The notes below the pieces were generated by a model. The model was not told the origin of the DNA. It saw only the letters and a list, made by a program, of their open reading frames with translations, and ran no database searches. DNA of 5,395 bases from Deltaproteobacteria bacterium (GTDB lineage Bacteria; Myxococcota_A; Polyangia; HGW-17; SLPX01). The translations under genes and the position numbers were made by a program. The stretch lies in assembly GCA_011390535.1 (NCBI GenBank), contig JAABSF010000071.1, positions 1-5,395 of the forward strand, in the 5' to 3' direction. Of the stretch, positions 1-5,395 are shown in pieces. Within the stretch, counting starts at the first letter, position 1. Each line of letters starts with the position of its first letter.

Positions 1-44
1 ATGGCGGTGAAATCGCCTAAACGTTTTAAAAAGGAGGCAAAGAG
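1..44 (+). promoter_or_regulatory. Leader with strong ribosome binding site for the first gene
   Basis: These bases hold a consensus Shine-Dalgarno sequence, AAGGAGG at 31-37, seven bases before the ATG at 45, which fixes the start of the following gene. A frame beginning at base 1 stays open to a TAG at 55-57, and another ends with TAA at 18-20. Either could be the 3' tail of a gene lying mostly outside the window, but so few codons cannot decide it. No promoter can be called in so short a stretch. Confidence 0.7.
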
Positions 45-464
45 ATGGGATTTATAGCAGGAGCATGGCTTTTCGTACTTGGTGTCTTGGGTGCGGCAAA
101 TTTGATAATCGCAAGAAAGCCTGAGGCAAAAGAACTTATTGGTAAAATTGCACCATATCAGGGATGGATAGGTTTTGTATCATTGTGGTATGGTGCATGG
201 ACTATCATCCATTCGGTGATGAACATAGGATGGCTCAGCTTGGTTCCCATCTGGTGGGTGACCTATCTGGCATCGGGAGCAATACAGTTTTGCCTCGGAG
301 TCTTATTAGGGGTGGGAGTTTTCAAGTCTTTTGTGAAAAATGAACAGGCCCAGGAAAAAATGGATCAGCTCGTCACGAAGCTGGCACCGTTCCAAGGGAC
401 ACTTGGACTCATTGCAATTGGACTCGGTGTTTGGACCATCGTGGCTGCAATCCTCTTTCTCTAA
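45..464 (+). CDS. Small four-helix membrane protein with internal duplication, function unknown
   Basis: This 139-residue protein is almost entirely hydrophobic, with likely membrane helices near residues 4-23, 40-59, 66-93 and 117-138. I do not recognise a named family. Its main feature is an internal repeat: K34-I-A-P-Y-Q-G with G43, G50 and W52-T-I matches K112-L-A-P-F-Q-G with G121, G128 and W130-T-I, ten identities in 22 positions. Each copy has one helix, a short charged linker and a second helix, so the protein looks like a tandem duplication of a two-helix module with both linkers on the same side of the membrane. The start is supported by AAGGAGG seven bases upstream. There is no separate signal peptide, cofactor site or catalytic motif. 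It is the only plus-strand gene and converges on the dehydrogenase, so it is not in an operon with the visible neighbours. A transporter, channel or envelope scaffold role is possible but unsupported. That it is a real gene is likely; its function is open. Confidence 0.88.
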   Translation: MGFIAGAWLFVLGVLGAANLIIARKPEAKELIGKIAPYQGWIGFVSLWYGAWTIIHSVMNIGWLSLVPIWWVTYLASGAIQFCLGVLLGVGVFKSFVKNEQAQEKMDQLVTKLAPFQGTLGLIAIGLGVWTIVAAILFL

Positions 465-666
465 TCCTTCCTGAAATTCTTAGTTTTTTCTCTGCCGACA
501 TTCCTGAGACAATGATCCGTGGCGACCGCCGGATCCGGTTTGCACCTACAATAGAAAGTTCTATTAAGTATCACCCAAATACCCATTCCTGCGTTTATGC
601 TATTGGTGAGCCGCTATTGGTGAGTCGCCGCTACGAGGAGCGATACTACTACTGTTAATGTTACTG
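465..666. other. Spacer between two converging genes, no clear terminator
   Basis: Two genes end towards each other here, so terminators for both would be expected. I see only weak candidates. An inverted repeat GATCCG...CGGATC (514-519 and 530-535) overlaps the palindrome CCGGATCCGG (529-538). A small palindrome ATAGAAAGTTCTAT lies at 551-564, and a four-base stem CGCT/AGCG at 629-642. None is followed by a convincing T-run on either strand; the T6 run at 485-490 has no clear stem before it. The right half contains two short tandem repeats listed separately. An open frame crossing 431-658 has no ribosome binding site and runs through the repeats, so I do not call it a gene. Confidence 0.5.
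599..626. repeat. Tandem direct repeat, two 14-base copies
   Basis: GCTATTGGTGAGCC at 599-612 is followed directly by GCTATTGGTGAGTC at 613-626, 13 of 14 bases identical. It sits in the spacer between the converging genes. Its length is not a multiple of three and it is outside any supported gene. It may be a simple slippage duplication. Confidence 0.85.
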
Positions 667-674
667 TTACTGTG
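653..674. repeat. Hexanucleotide repeat across the dehydrogenase stop codon
   Basis: The plus strand reads TGTTAA, TGTTAC, TGTTAC, TGTG, a six-base tandem repeat that overlaps the last two codons of the minus-strand dehydrogenase. Because six is a multiple of three, the repeat and the ACTACT run beside it put a series of stop codons in the dehydrogenase frame: TAA at 669-667, 663-661 and 657-655, then TAG at 651-649 and 648-646. Confidence 0.8.
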
Positions 675-1470
675 CGGTGTAGCCTCCGTCTATGATCAGC
701 TCTGAGCCTGTGACGAATTTTGACTCATCCGAGGATAGATAGACCACACCATAGGCGATATCATCCGGCTCTCCAACATGACCAATTGGGTGTTTGGAGT
801 CCAATTGCTTTCTGAACTCTTCCACACCTACTTCCGACTCTTCGCCGAGGGCGGCAACCAACGGTGTCCAGATATAACCTGGATGGATGGAGTTAACGCG
901 AATGCCGTCCTTTGCATAGAAAAGAGCATCCGTTTTGGACATTAACCTGACTGCCCCTTTTGAGGCATGATAGGCGGGCAAGTCCGGAGCGCTGACCAAC
1001 CCGTAGATAGAAGAGAGGTTGATAATGCTACCCCCGCCGGCTTCTTTCATCATCGGTACTACATGTTTGGTGCAGTAATATACACCGTTGACGTTTACGT
1101 CCATCACCTTCTGCCACTCTTTGCCTTTGACTTCATGGGTAGGTTTATTAGGTCCGGCTATACCTGCGTTATTGACTAGGACATTTATGTTGCCAAATTC
1201 TTTTTTTACTTGTTCAAAGACGCTCTTTACCTCTTCTTCGTTTGAAACATCCAGGTGCCAATACCCGGCGTTTCGGCCGTTTTGTTCTTGATTCCCTTGA
1301 ATTTCCCTGACCTCTTGAAGAAGCTCTCTCCCCTCATCATCTATCAAGTCCGTAATGGCTACTTTAGCACCTTCTTTTGCAAGCTGCAGGCAAGATGCGC
1401 GGCCAATTCCTCGGGATGCTCCTGTTACTAAAGAAACTTTTCCTTTCAATCTCTCACCAAGTTTTGTCAT
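667..1470 (-). CDS. Short-chain dehydrogenase/reductase, NAD-type classical SDR
   Basis: This is a 267-residue soluble oxidoreductase with a Rossmann fold, normal length for the classical SDR family, which interconverts alcohols and ketones with a nicotinamide cofactor. Visible motifs, counting from the chosen start: cofactor loop T16-G-A-S-R-G-I-G, D41 at the end of the second strand (favours NAD(H) over NADP(H)), D74-V for adenine contact, N100-N-A-G, and the tetrad N126, S154, Y167, K171 (Y-x-x-x-K). P197-G-Y-I-W-T-P follows and the C-terminus is I-D-G-G-Y-T-A-Q. The substrate cannot be read from sequence; annotated relatives include secondary-alcohol, hydroxysteroid and glucose dehydrogenases. 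A GTG 45 bases upstream would add 15 residues and overlap the previous stop as GTGA. I prefer the ATG at 1470 because AAAGGAG lies eight bases before it and SDRs usually begin close to the L-K-G-K-V strand. It follows the HAD phosphatase by 41 bases and is probably cotranscribed with it. Confidence 0.94.
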   Translation of the reverse strand: MTKLGERLKGKVSLVTGASRGIGRASCLQLAKEGAKVAITDLIDDEGRELLQEVREIQGNQEQNGRNAGYWHLDVSNEEEVKSVFEQVKKEFGNINVLVNNAGIAGPNKPTHEVKGKEWQKVMDVNVNGVYYCTKHVVPMMKEAGGGSIINLSSIYGLVSAPDLPAYHASKGAVRLMSKTDALFYAKDGIRVNSIHPGYIWTPLVAALGEESEVGVEEFRKQLDSKHPIGHVGEPDDIAYGVVYLSSDESKFVTGSELIIDGGYTAQ

Positions 1471-1478
1471 GTTTTCTT

Positions 1479-1485
1479 CTCCTTT
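1479..1485 (-). promoter_or_regulatory. Ribosome binding site that decides the dehydrogenase start
   Basis: Read on the minus strand this is AAAGGAG, eight bases before the ATG at 1470-1468. The upstream in-frame GTG at 1515-1513 has only a weak purine stretch before it. This is the reason for choosing the shorter 267-residue protein. Confidence 0.8.
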
Positions 1486-1511
1486 CTTATAAAATTGTGT
1501 CATCATTTCAT

Positions 1512-2180
1512 TCACTCATTTCTCATTGCTGTGATTATCTGCGGCAACTCTCTTAGATCCTTGATGCGGTCATCACCTTCGATTTTGAATCCAACGGTGT
1601 AACAGCCTGCGCTTTTTCCTGCAGACATGTCTTCCTCCGAGTCCCCCACAACTACAGCCTCACGTGGTTCAACGCCCAAGGCATTGCAAGCGTGGATAAC
1701 CATCTCAGGGTTTGGTTTACCTCGACTCACAGTGTCTGAAGTCACCACCGTCTGGAAGTATCTTTCCAACCCGAAACCGGACAAAATTTGTCTTGTGCAT
1801 TTTTCGGTCGTGTTGGTAATAACCGCCAAAGACAGCCCGGCTTCACGAAGTTGTTTCAGCGCTTCATCGACACCACCCATAATTTCCACAGCATCTGAGT
1901 GTCTCGGGAAAACCACCTCACAAAAATGAACCCTGTCACCACCGATTTCCGCCAGGTTTTTATTCAGATCACGTCCCCAATAACGGGTGTCAAAAGTCTC
2001 ACGCTCCACCCCGGCCGTTTCTTTAAAAGCACGAAACCAGGCCTCTTTGGACTTCACCAAAACTCCGTCCATATCCAATAAAACCGCTTTGATAAGCTTG
2101 TTTCGGTGTTGCCTTGTGTCTTTTGCGGCTCTCTCCTCTCTTTCTTCCACTCTCTCTTCCTTTAGTTTCTTTTTGTTCAC
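1512..2180 (-). CDS. HAD-superfamily phosphatase, phosphoglycolate-phosphatase/beta-phosphoglucomutase-like
   Basis: The 222-residue protein carries all four HAD motifs: D36-M-D38-G-V-L (nucleophile and acid/base aspartates), V120-I-T122-N, K155 in G-K-P-N-P-E, and G179-D180-S-E-E-D184 for Mg2+ binding. The stretch between motifs I and II (about 43-115) fits a helical C1-type cap, as in Gph and beta-phosphoglucomutase relatives. These cytosolic enzymes hydrolyse, or less often transfer, phosphate on small metabolites; the substrate cannot be read here. Unusual is a first segment of about 28 residues, mostly K, E and R, before the first strand (K28-L-I-K-A-V-L-L). The GTG start at 2180 has an AGGTGAG ribosome binding site; an in-frame GTG at 2150, preceded by AAGGAAG, would shorten but not remove this segment. 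The gene lies 126 bases after the protease and 41 bases before the dehydrogenase, or four bases overlapping if the upstream GTG of that gene is used. Family is secure; exact start and substrate are not. Confidence 0.92.
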   Translation of the reverse strand: MNKKKLKEERVEEREERAAKDTRQHRNKLIKAVLLDMDGVLVKSKEAWFRAFKETAGVERETFDTRYWGRDLNKNLAEIGGDRVHFCEVVFPRHSDAVEIMGGVDEALKQLREAGLSLAVITNTTEKCTRQILSGFGLERYFQTVVTSDTVSRGKPNPEMVIHACNALGVEPREAVVVGDSEEDMSAGKSAGCYTVGFKIEGDDRIKDLRELPQIITAMRNE

Positions 2181-2244
2181 ATCTCACCTATTTCATCTTT
2201 GTGAACCACTCTGTTTTTTCGCATGAAAAGTCTTGCGGTGAAGG

Positions 2245-2272
2245 ATTACAGGCTCTTTTTCCTCCCTAGCAG
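2245..2272 (-). promoter_or_regulatory. Possible sigma-70-type promoter for the phosphatase-dehydrogenase pair
   Basis: On the minus strand, CTGCTA (2272-2267) and TGTAAT (2250-2245, five of six to the -10 consensus) are separated by 16 bases, about 65 bases before the GTG start. The -35 match is poor (three of six). The 126-base gap after the protease leaves room for a separate promoter, but I see no terminator, so readthrough from the protease gene is equally possible. Confidence 0.25.
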
Positions 2273-2306
2273 GATCGATTCATTCATGGTTTGGGTCTCT
2301 GATTAC

Positions 2307-3482
2307 TCATTCAGATTTCTCATCCAGATCGATTTTCATGGACAAAAATCGCAGCAGATCCTTTAGCGCTATGACCCCCACCACCTGTTGACCCTCCGCT
2401 ACTATGAGCCGGCTGTTGCCGGTGCGATGCATGAGAGAAAGTGCTTGCATGGCGTCTGTATCAGGTGACACTGTGTTTTCAGTCTCTCTGCACTTTCTAG
2501 CCACTTCTCTTACCGCTGTATCTTTACGGTTTTCCGGATCCACCTCTTTGATATCGGCAATGGAAACGCACCCCACTAGTTTCATATTCTCCCTTTCAGG
2601 GCTGACCTCTCCAGTTCCTCCGTCTTCCACTACAGGAAACATTTTATAGTAATGGGTGTAAACGTAGTCCTGGATGAGCTGCTCTACTGATATCGACGCC
2701 GGCACCACTAGGGGATCGCTTGACATAAAGCGGCTCACCCTCTCTCCTTCGAGCGCCTTGCGGGTTAGCAAATTCTGATATGATGCACGCGATCCTTGAT
2801 GGATGAACAGACCAATCAAAAACCACCACATACCGCCGATGAAGTTGCCGTTGATTACGCTGAAGACCCCCATTGCTATAAGCAAGATTCCAAAAACGCT
2901 TCCCAGCCTGGAAGACACACGTGTAGCCCAACGAATATTTTTTTTCCACCCCCAGAGGATGGAACGGAGCACTCGTCCGCCGTCGAGCGGAAAGGCCGGG
3001 ATCATGTTGAATACGGCCAAAACTATGTTGATCAAAGCTAGATAGGCAAACACCCCGGTCACTATCACCGGCCATCCCAGGTTGACCGAAGTTAAATGTG
3101 CGAGATAGAAAAACAGCCCCACTCCAACCGACGCCAACGGCCCTGCTATGGCCATAAAAAACTCAACCTTTGGACTCGCCGGCTCCTCACTCATCTCCGC
3201 TACTCCGCCGAAAATGAAGAGAGTAATGCCATTCATGGGCAAACCAAAACGCCGAGCTATCAAAGAATGTGACATCTCATGAAAAATTATGGACATAAAC
3301 AGCCCGGCCGCTCCCAAAACACCCATGACCCAATAACTCTGATTCGACAAGTTCGGATAGTATGTGGGAAACGCACCCTTCGCCAGGCTCCATGTAACCA
3401 AGATCGCGATTACCAACCAGCTCAAATCCACCCGGACCTTAAACCCAAACAGATTAAAAAGAGTGATCCTTCTTCCAAACAT
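2307..3482 (-). CDS. M50 site-2-type intramembrane metalloprotease with two C-terminal CBS domains
   Basis: This 391-residue integral membrane protein has the hallmarks of site-2 proteases: the zinc site H68-E-M-S-H72 in a membrane helix and the second motif N159-M-I-P-A-F-P-L-D167-G-G-R, whose D167 is the third zinc ligand. Membrane segments lie near 18-36, 52-75, 85-96, 107-130, 138-162 and 193-228. Two CBS domains follow in the cytosol, about 248-315 and 320-382; the first has an extra hydrophilic loop near 286-301. This layout (catalytic core then CBS pair, no PDZ domain) matches the group that includes the Methanocaldococcus jannaschii S2P and SpoIVFB-like enzymes rather than RseP. CBS pairs commonly bind adenine nucleotides, so proteolysis may respond to energy state. 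Substrates are usually membrane-anchored transcription or sigma-factor regulators; none is encoded nearby, so the target is unknown. The ATG is preceded by GGAGGAG with good spacing. The key residues are intact, so it should be active. Confidence 0.95.
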   Translation of the reverse strand: MFGRRITLFNLFGFKVRVDLSWLVIAILVTWSLAKGAFPTYYPNLSNQSYWVMGVLGAAGLFMSIIFHEMSHSLIARRFGLPMNGITLFIFGGVAEMSEEPASPKVEFFMAIAGPLASVGVGLFFYLAHLTSVNLGWPVIVTGVFAYLALINIVLAVFNMIPAFPLDGGRVLRSILWGWKKNIRWATRVSSRLGSVFGILLIAMGVFSVINGNFIGGMWWFLIGLFIHQGSRASYQNLLTRKALEGERVSRFMSSDPLVVPASISVEQLIQDYVYTHYYKMFPVVEDGGTGEVSPERENMKLVGCVSIADIKEVDPENRKDTAVREVARKCRETENTVSPDTDAMQALSLMHRTGNSRLIVAEGQQVVGVIALKDLLRFLSMKIDLDEKSE

Positions 3483-3523
3483 ACATCTCCTCCATGCTTT
3501 TCATTCGGCCAAACCATCGCTGG

Positions 3524-3553
3524 ATTATCCAATCTCTCCAAGAAGATGGTCTT
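3524..3553 (-). promoter_or_regulatory. Possible promoter for the protease gene
   Basis: On the minus strand, AAGACC (3553-3548, three of six to the -35 consensus) and GATAAT (3529-3524, five of six to the -10 consensus) are 18 bases apart. Transcription would begin about 35 bases before the ATG. The -10 lies inside an 11-base palindrome, TGGATTATCCA on the plus strand (3521-3531), which could be an operator or chance. Confidence 0.3.
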
Positions 3554-3642
3554 GCGCGATTAGGTAAAAGATAAGCAAAAAACGATCCAGGACCGGTTCT
3601 TTGTTGCGAGAGTGATTTTGCCGACTTCGCGTAGGGTAGATG

Positions 3643-3736
3643 TTGTTTGGTACAGTGTGTAGAGTTTACAGGGTGGAGTCAGAGGTTGTTTGGTGCAGCT
3701 AGTATTTGTCTGGCGCAGTTAGTGTTTGCTTTGTGA
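3643..3736. repeat. Degenerate ~20-base repeat in the ATPase-protease gap
   Basis: Plus-strand units are TTGTTTGGTGCAGCTAGT (3686-3703) and TTGTCTGGCGCAGTTAGT (3706-3723), spaced 20 bases apart and 15 of 18 identical. A partial unit TTGTTTGGTACAGT lies at 3643-3656, and a decayed start of a further unit, TTGCTTTGTG, at 3726-3735 keeps the 20-base period. Two turns of the helix between units would place them on the same face of the DNA, as seen with some regulator binding sites, but a decayed tandem duplication explains them equally well. Confidence 0.6.
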
Positions 3737-3817
3737 AATAAAAGAAAAGTTCTGTGTCAGTGGAATTTCGTGATTCATAAACCGGAGCTTGTTGGAGAAA
3801 AAAAGGAATTGTTTTGT

Positions 3818-5395
3818 TCAAGGGCTCGCCGGATTGCGTCTAAAGGCTTTCCATATCTCCACAGCGAAAAAGGCGGCCAGGCCGAAAAGCGCACAAACAC
3901 CCAGTTCCCAAGGTGTCAATGCCACTGTTTTAAAGAAGGTTTGGAAGAACGGAACGTATAGCAGCATCACTTGTAAGCCGATTATACCTACGCTCAGCCA
4001 CAGAACCAATTGATTGGAGAAGAGGCTGAGAGAGAAAAAAGACTCTCTGTCAGACCGCATGGCCAGCGCCTGGCCCACCTGCAAAAAGGCGATCAGCGTA
4101 AAAATCATCGACTGCCAATTGCCCTCCGAACCGTAATGAAAGAACCACGCACCCACCCCCAGGGAGACCGCCCCGATCACGAAGCCGACAACTAACACTT
4201 GCTGAACACCGCCGCGGCTGAATACCCCTTCATCTGGTTTACGCGGCGGTCTATTCATTGTGTTTTTTTCAGGAGGCTCCACAGCCATGCCGAGGCCCAG
4301 TAAACCATCAGTAATGAGATTTAACCACAATAGCTGCAGTGGCAACAGGGCCAAGGAGATACCGAAAAGAGGTGCAAACATCATCACCAGGACTTTTCCT
4401 GTGTTGCCGGCGATGGAGTACTTCACAAAGCGACGAACGTTGTCTCCGATGACTCGGCCTTCTTCCACCGCCGCGATGATGGTAGCGTAGTTGTCGTCCA
4501 AAAGTACCATGTCGGAGGCTTCTTTGGAGACATCGGTGCCTGTGATGCCCATGGCCACCCCAATATCCGCCGTTTTAAGCGCAGGCGCGTCGTTAACGCC
4601 GTCACCTGTCATGGAGCAGATTTCGCCTCTTTTTTTCAAGGCGTTCACGATTTTTAATTTATGTTCGGGTGATACCCGTGCAAAAACAGATGTAGTTCCT
4701 ACTGCCTCTGTGAGCTGTTCTATAGACAATTTATTGAGGTCTTTGCCGGTCAGAACCTCTTCGTTATCCATCAGTCCCAGGTTTTTTGCGATAGTGACAG
4801 CCGTCAGAGGATGGTCTCCAGTGATCATGACCGACCGGATACCGGCAGCCCGGCATTTTTTCACAGCCTCTTTTACTTCGGGCCGCGGTGGATCAATAAG
4901 GCCGAAGAGCCCCACAAATATCAGGTCTTTTTCGTCGGCTTCGGTTAGAGTCTCGGGTACCTCCTCTAAGAATCGAACACCCAACCCCAGTACTCGTATC
5001 CCTTGTTTTGTGAGGTTTTCGTTCTGCTCTGTAACGCGTTGACGTTTTTTCTCGTCAAAGGGTTCATGCCCATTTTGATCCCACACTTCCGTCGATATCT
5101 CGAGAAGACCATCGACCGCTCCCTTGGTGATCGAAATATGCGATTTGCCTTGAAGCAATGACTGAAGTCCTTTTGGTATTCTTTCGTCATTTGCAAGAGA
5201 TTTTGGAATTGAGTGAACTGTTGTCATGCGCTTGCGATCCGAATTAAAGGAGAGTTCGTTTTCCCGTTTGAAGACCTCTTCTAATTGACTAAAACTAAGC
5301 CCTGCACGGATCGCCGCCATTTTTAGTGCACCTTCGGTTGGATCACCGATGGTGGTGATCCTCGAGTTGTCTTCTTCGCGGGTAAGCTCTGAATC
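3818..5395 (-). CDS. P-type cation-transporting ATPase (type II, Ca2+-ATPase-like), 5' part outside the window
   Basis: The frame stays open to the window edge and encodes the last 525 residues of a pump that normally has about 900. Counting from the edge, visible parts are the nucleotide-binding domain (G17-D-P-T-E-G-A-L, F50, K91-G-A), the phosphorylation domain (D168-P-P-R, T192-G-D, T263-G-D-G-V-N-D269) and six C-terminal membrane helices from about residue 318. The D-K-T-G-T phosphorylation site, actuator domain and first four helices lie off the edge. An ATG at 5320 is internal, because the conserved G-D-P-T-E motif is upstream of it in frame. The sixth helix keeps N359, T362 and D363, which bind Ca2+ in SERCA, but the position of SERCA E771 is K334 and that of E908 is Q439, suggesting one Ca2+ site rather than two. 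The pump would use ATP to export Ca2+ or a similar cation. Some relatives move Mn2+, Na+ or H+, so the ion is not certain. Confidence 0.95.
   Translation of the reverse strand, partial: DSELTREEDNSRITTIGDPTEGALKMAAIRAGLSFSQLEEVFKRENELSFNSDRKRMTTVHSIPKSLANDERIPKGLQSLLQGKSHISITKGAVDGLLEISTEVWDQNGHEPFDEKKRQRVTEQNENLTKQGIRVLGLGVRFLEEVPETLTEADEKDLIFVGLFGLIDPPRPEVKEAVKKCRAAGIRSVMITGDHPLTAVTIAKNLGLMDNEEVLTGKDLNKLSIEQLTEAVGTTSVFARVSPEHKLKIVNALKKRGEICSMTGDGVNDAPALKTADIGVAMGITGTDVSKEASDMVLLDDNYATIIAAVEEGRVIGDNVRRFVKYSIAGNTGKVLVMMFAPLFGISLALLPLQLLWLNLITDGLLGLGMAVEPPEKNTMNRPPRKPDEGVFSRGGVQQVLVVGFVIGAVSLGVGAWFFHYGSEGNWQSMIFTLIAFLQVGQALAMRSDRESFFSLSLFSNQLVLWLSVGIIGLQVMLLYVPFFQTFFKTVALTPWELGVCALFGLAAFFAVEIWKAFRRNPASP

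Larger units (their letters stand above)
3483..3817. other. 335-base gap between ATPase and protease, no gene seen
   Basis: This stretch holds no frame with a ribosome binding site and protein-like composition. From the protease side it contains the protease ribosome binding site, a possible promoter at 3524-3553, an imperfect 12-base palindrome AGGACCGGTTCT (3589-3600) and a degenerate repeat region (3643-3736). The 80 bases after the ATPase stop include runs of A and T, but I found no stem-loop followed by a T-run on the minus strand, so a rho-independent ATPase terminator is not evident. Confidence 0.55.

Noticed and set aside
514..538. GATCCG/CGGATC inverted repeat as a terminator of the first gene
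   Set aside because: The loop is ten bases and no T-run follows on either strand, so it does not fit a rho-independent terminator.
431..658. Plus-strand 75-residue open frame overlapping the end of the membrane protein gene
   Set aside because: It starts inside the 45-464 gene, has no ribosome binding site, lacks protein-like composition and runs through tandem repeats.
2177..2224. Minus-strand 15-codon frame (M-R-K-N-R-V-V-H-K-D-E-I-G-E-M) ending in a GTGA overlap with the phosphatase start
   Set aside because: The overlap pattern is suggestive of a coupled leader peptide, but there is no ribosome binding site before its ATG and no attenuator-like structure or regulatory codon run. Too short to support as a gene.
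2644..3075. Minus-strand 143-residue frame inside the protease gene
   Set aside because: It is the -1 frame of the M50/CBS gene, whose own frame holds all the conserved motifs. It is kept only as a remote frameshift possibility at the A8 run.
667..3482. Protease, phosphatase and dehydrogenase as a new defence or signalling system
   Set aside because: Each is a common housekeeping-type family with intact standard motifs. No nuclease, effector, toxin or mobile-element gene lies in the window, and adjacency alone is not enough.
4491..5042. Plus-strand 183-residue open frame opposite the ATPase gene
   Set aside because: It is antisense to strongly conserved P-type ATPase motifs; its serine- and proline-rich composition is what a shadow frame gives, and it has no supported start.

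Overview
The window looks like ordinary chromosomal DNA from a prokaryote, most likely a bacterium. Genes are tightly spaced, several have strong Shine-Dalgarno sequences (AAGGAGG, AAAGGAG, GGAGGAG), one gene appears to start with GTG, and base composition is roughly balanced. Nothing in it fixes the lineage. I see no rRNA, tRNA, CRISPR array, insertion sequence or phage gene.

Layout from left to right: bases 1-44 are a leader or gene tail. A small plus-strand gene (45-464) encodes a four-helix membrane protein built from a duplicated two-helix module. It converges on a block of four minus-strand genes across a 202-base spacer (465-666) that holds short tandem repeats and small palindromes. 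In transcription order, right to left, the minus-strand block is: a P-type cation ATPase whose 5' part lies outside the window (5395-3818); a 335-base gap with a degenerate ~20-base repeat and a possible promoter; an M50 site-2-type intramembrane protease with two CBS domains (3482-2307); a 126-base gap; a HAD-family phosphatase (2180-1512); and an NAD-type short-chain dehydrogenase (1470-667). The last two are close enough to be one operon.

No single pathway joins these genes. The ATPase would pump a divalent cation, probably Ca2+, and the protease would cut membrane-anchored substrates under control of a nucleotide sensed by its CBS domains. The HAD enzyme would remove a phosphate from a small metabolite, and the dehydrogenase would oxidise an alcohol or reduce a ketone. 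A HAD phosphatase next to a dehydrogenase could act in sequence on a sugar- or polyol-type substrate, but that is inference from adjacency only.

I do not see a convincing new multi-gene system. The points most worth a second look are the duplicated membrane protein with a K-x-A-P-x-Q-G motif, the altered ion-site residues of the ATPase, and the repeat-bearing gap between ATPase and protease.
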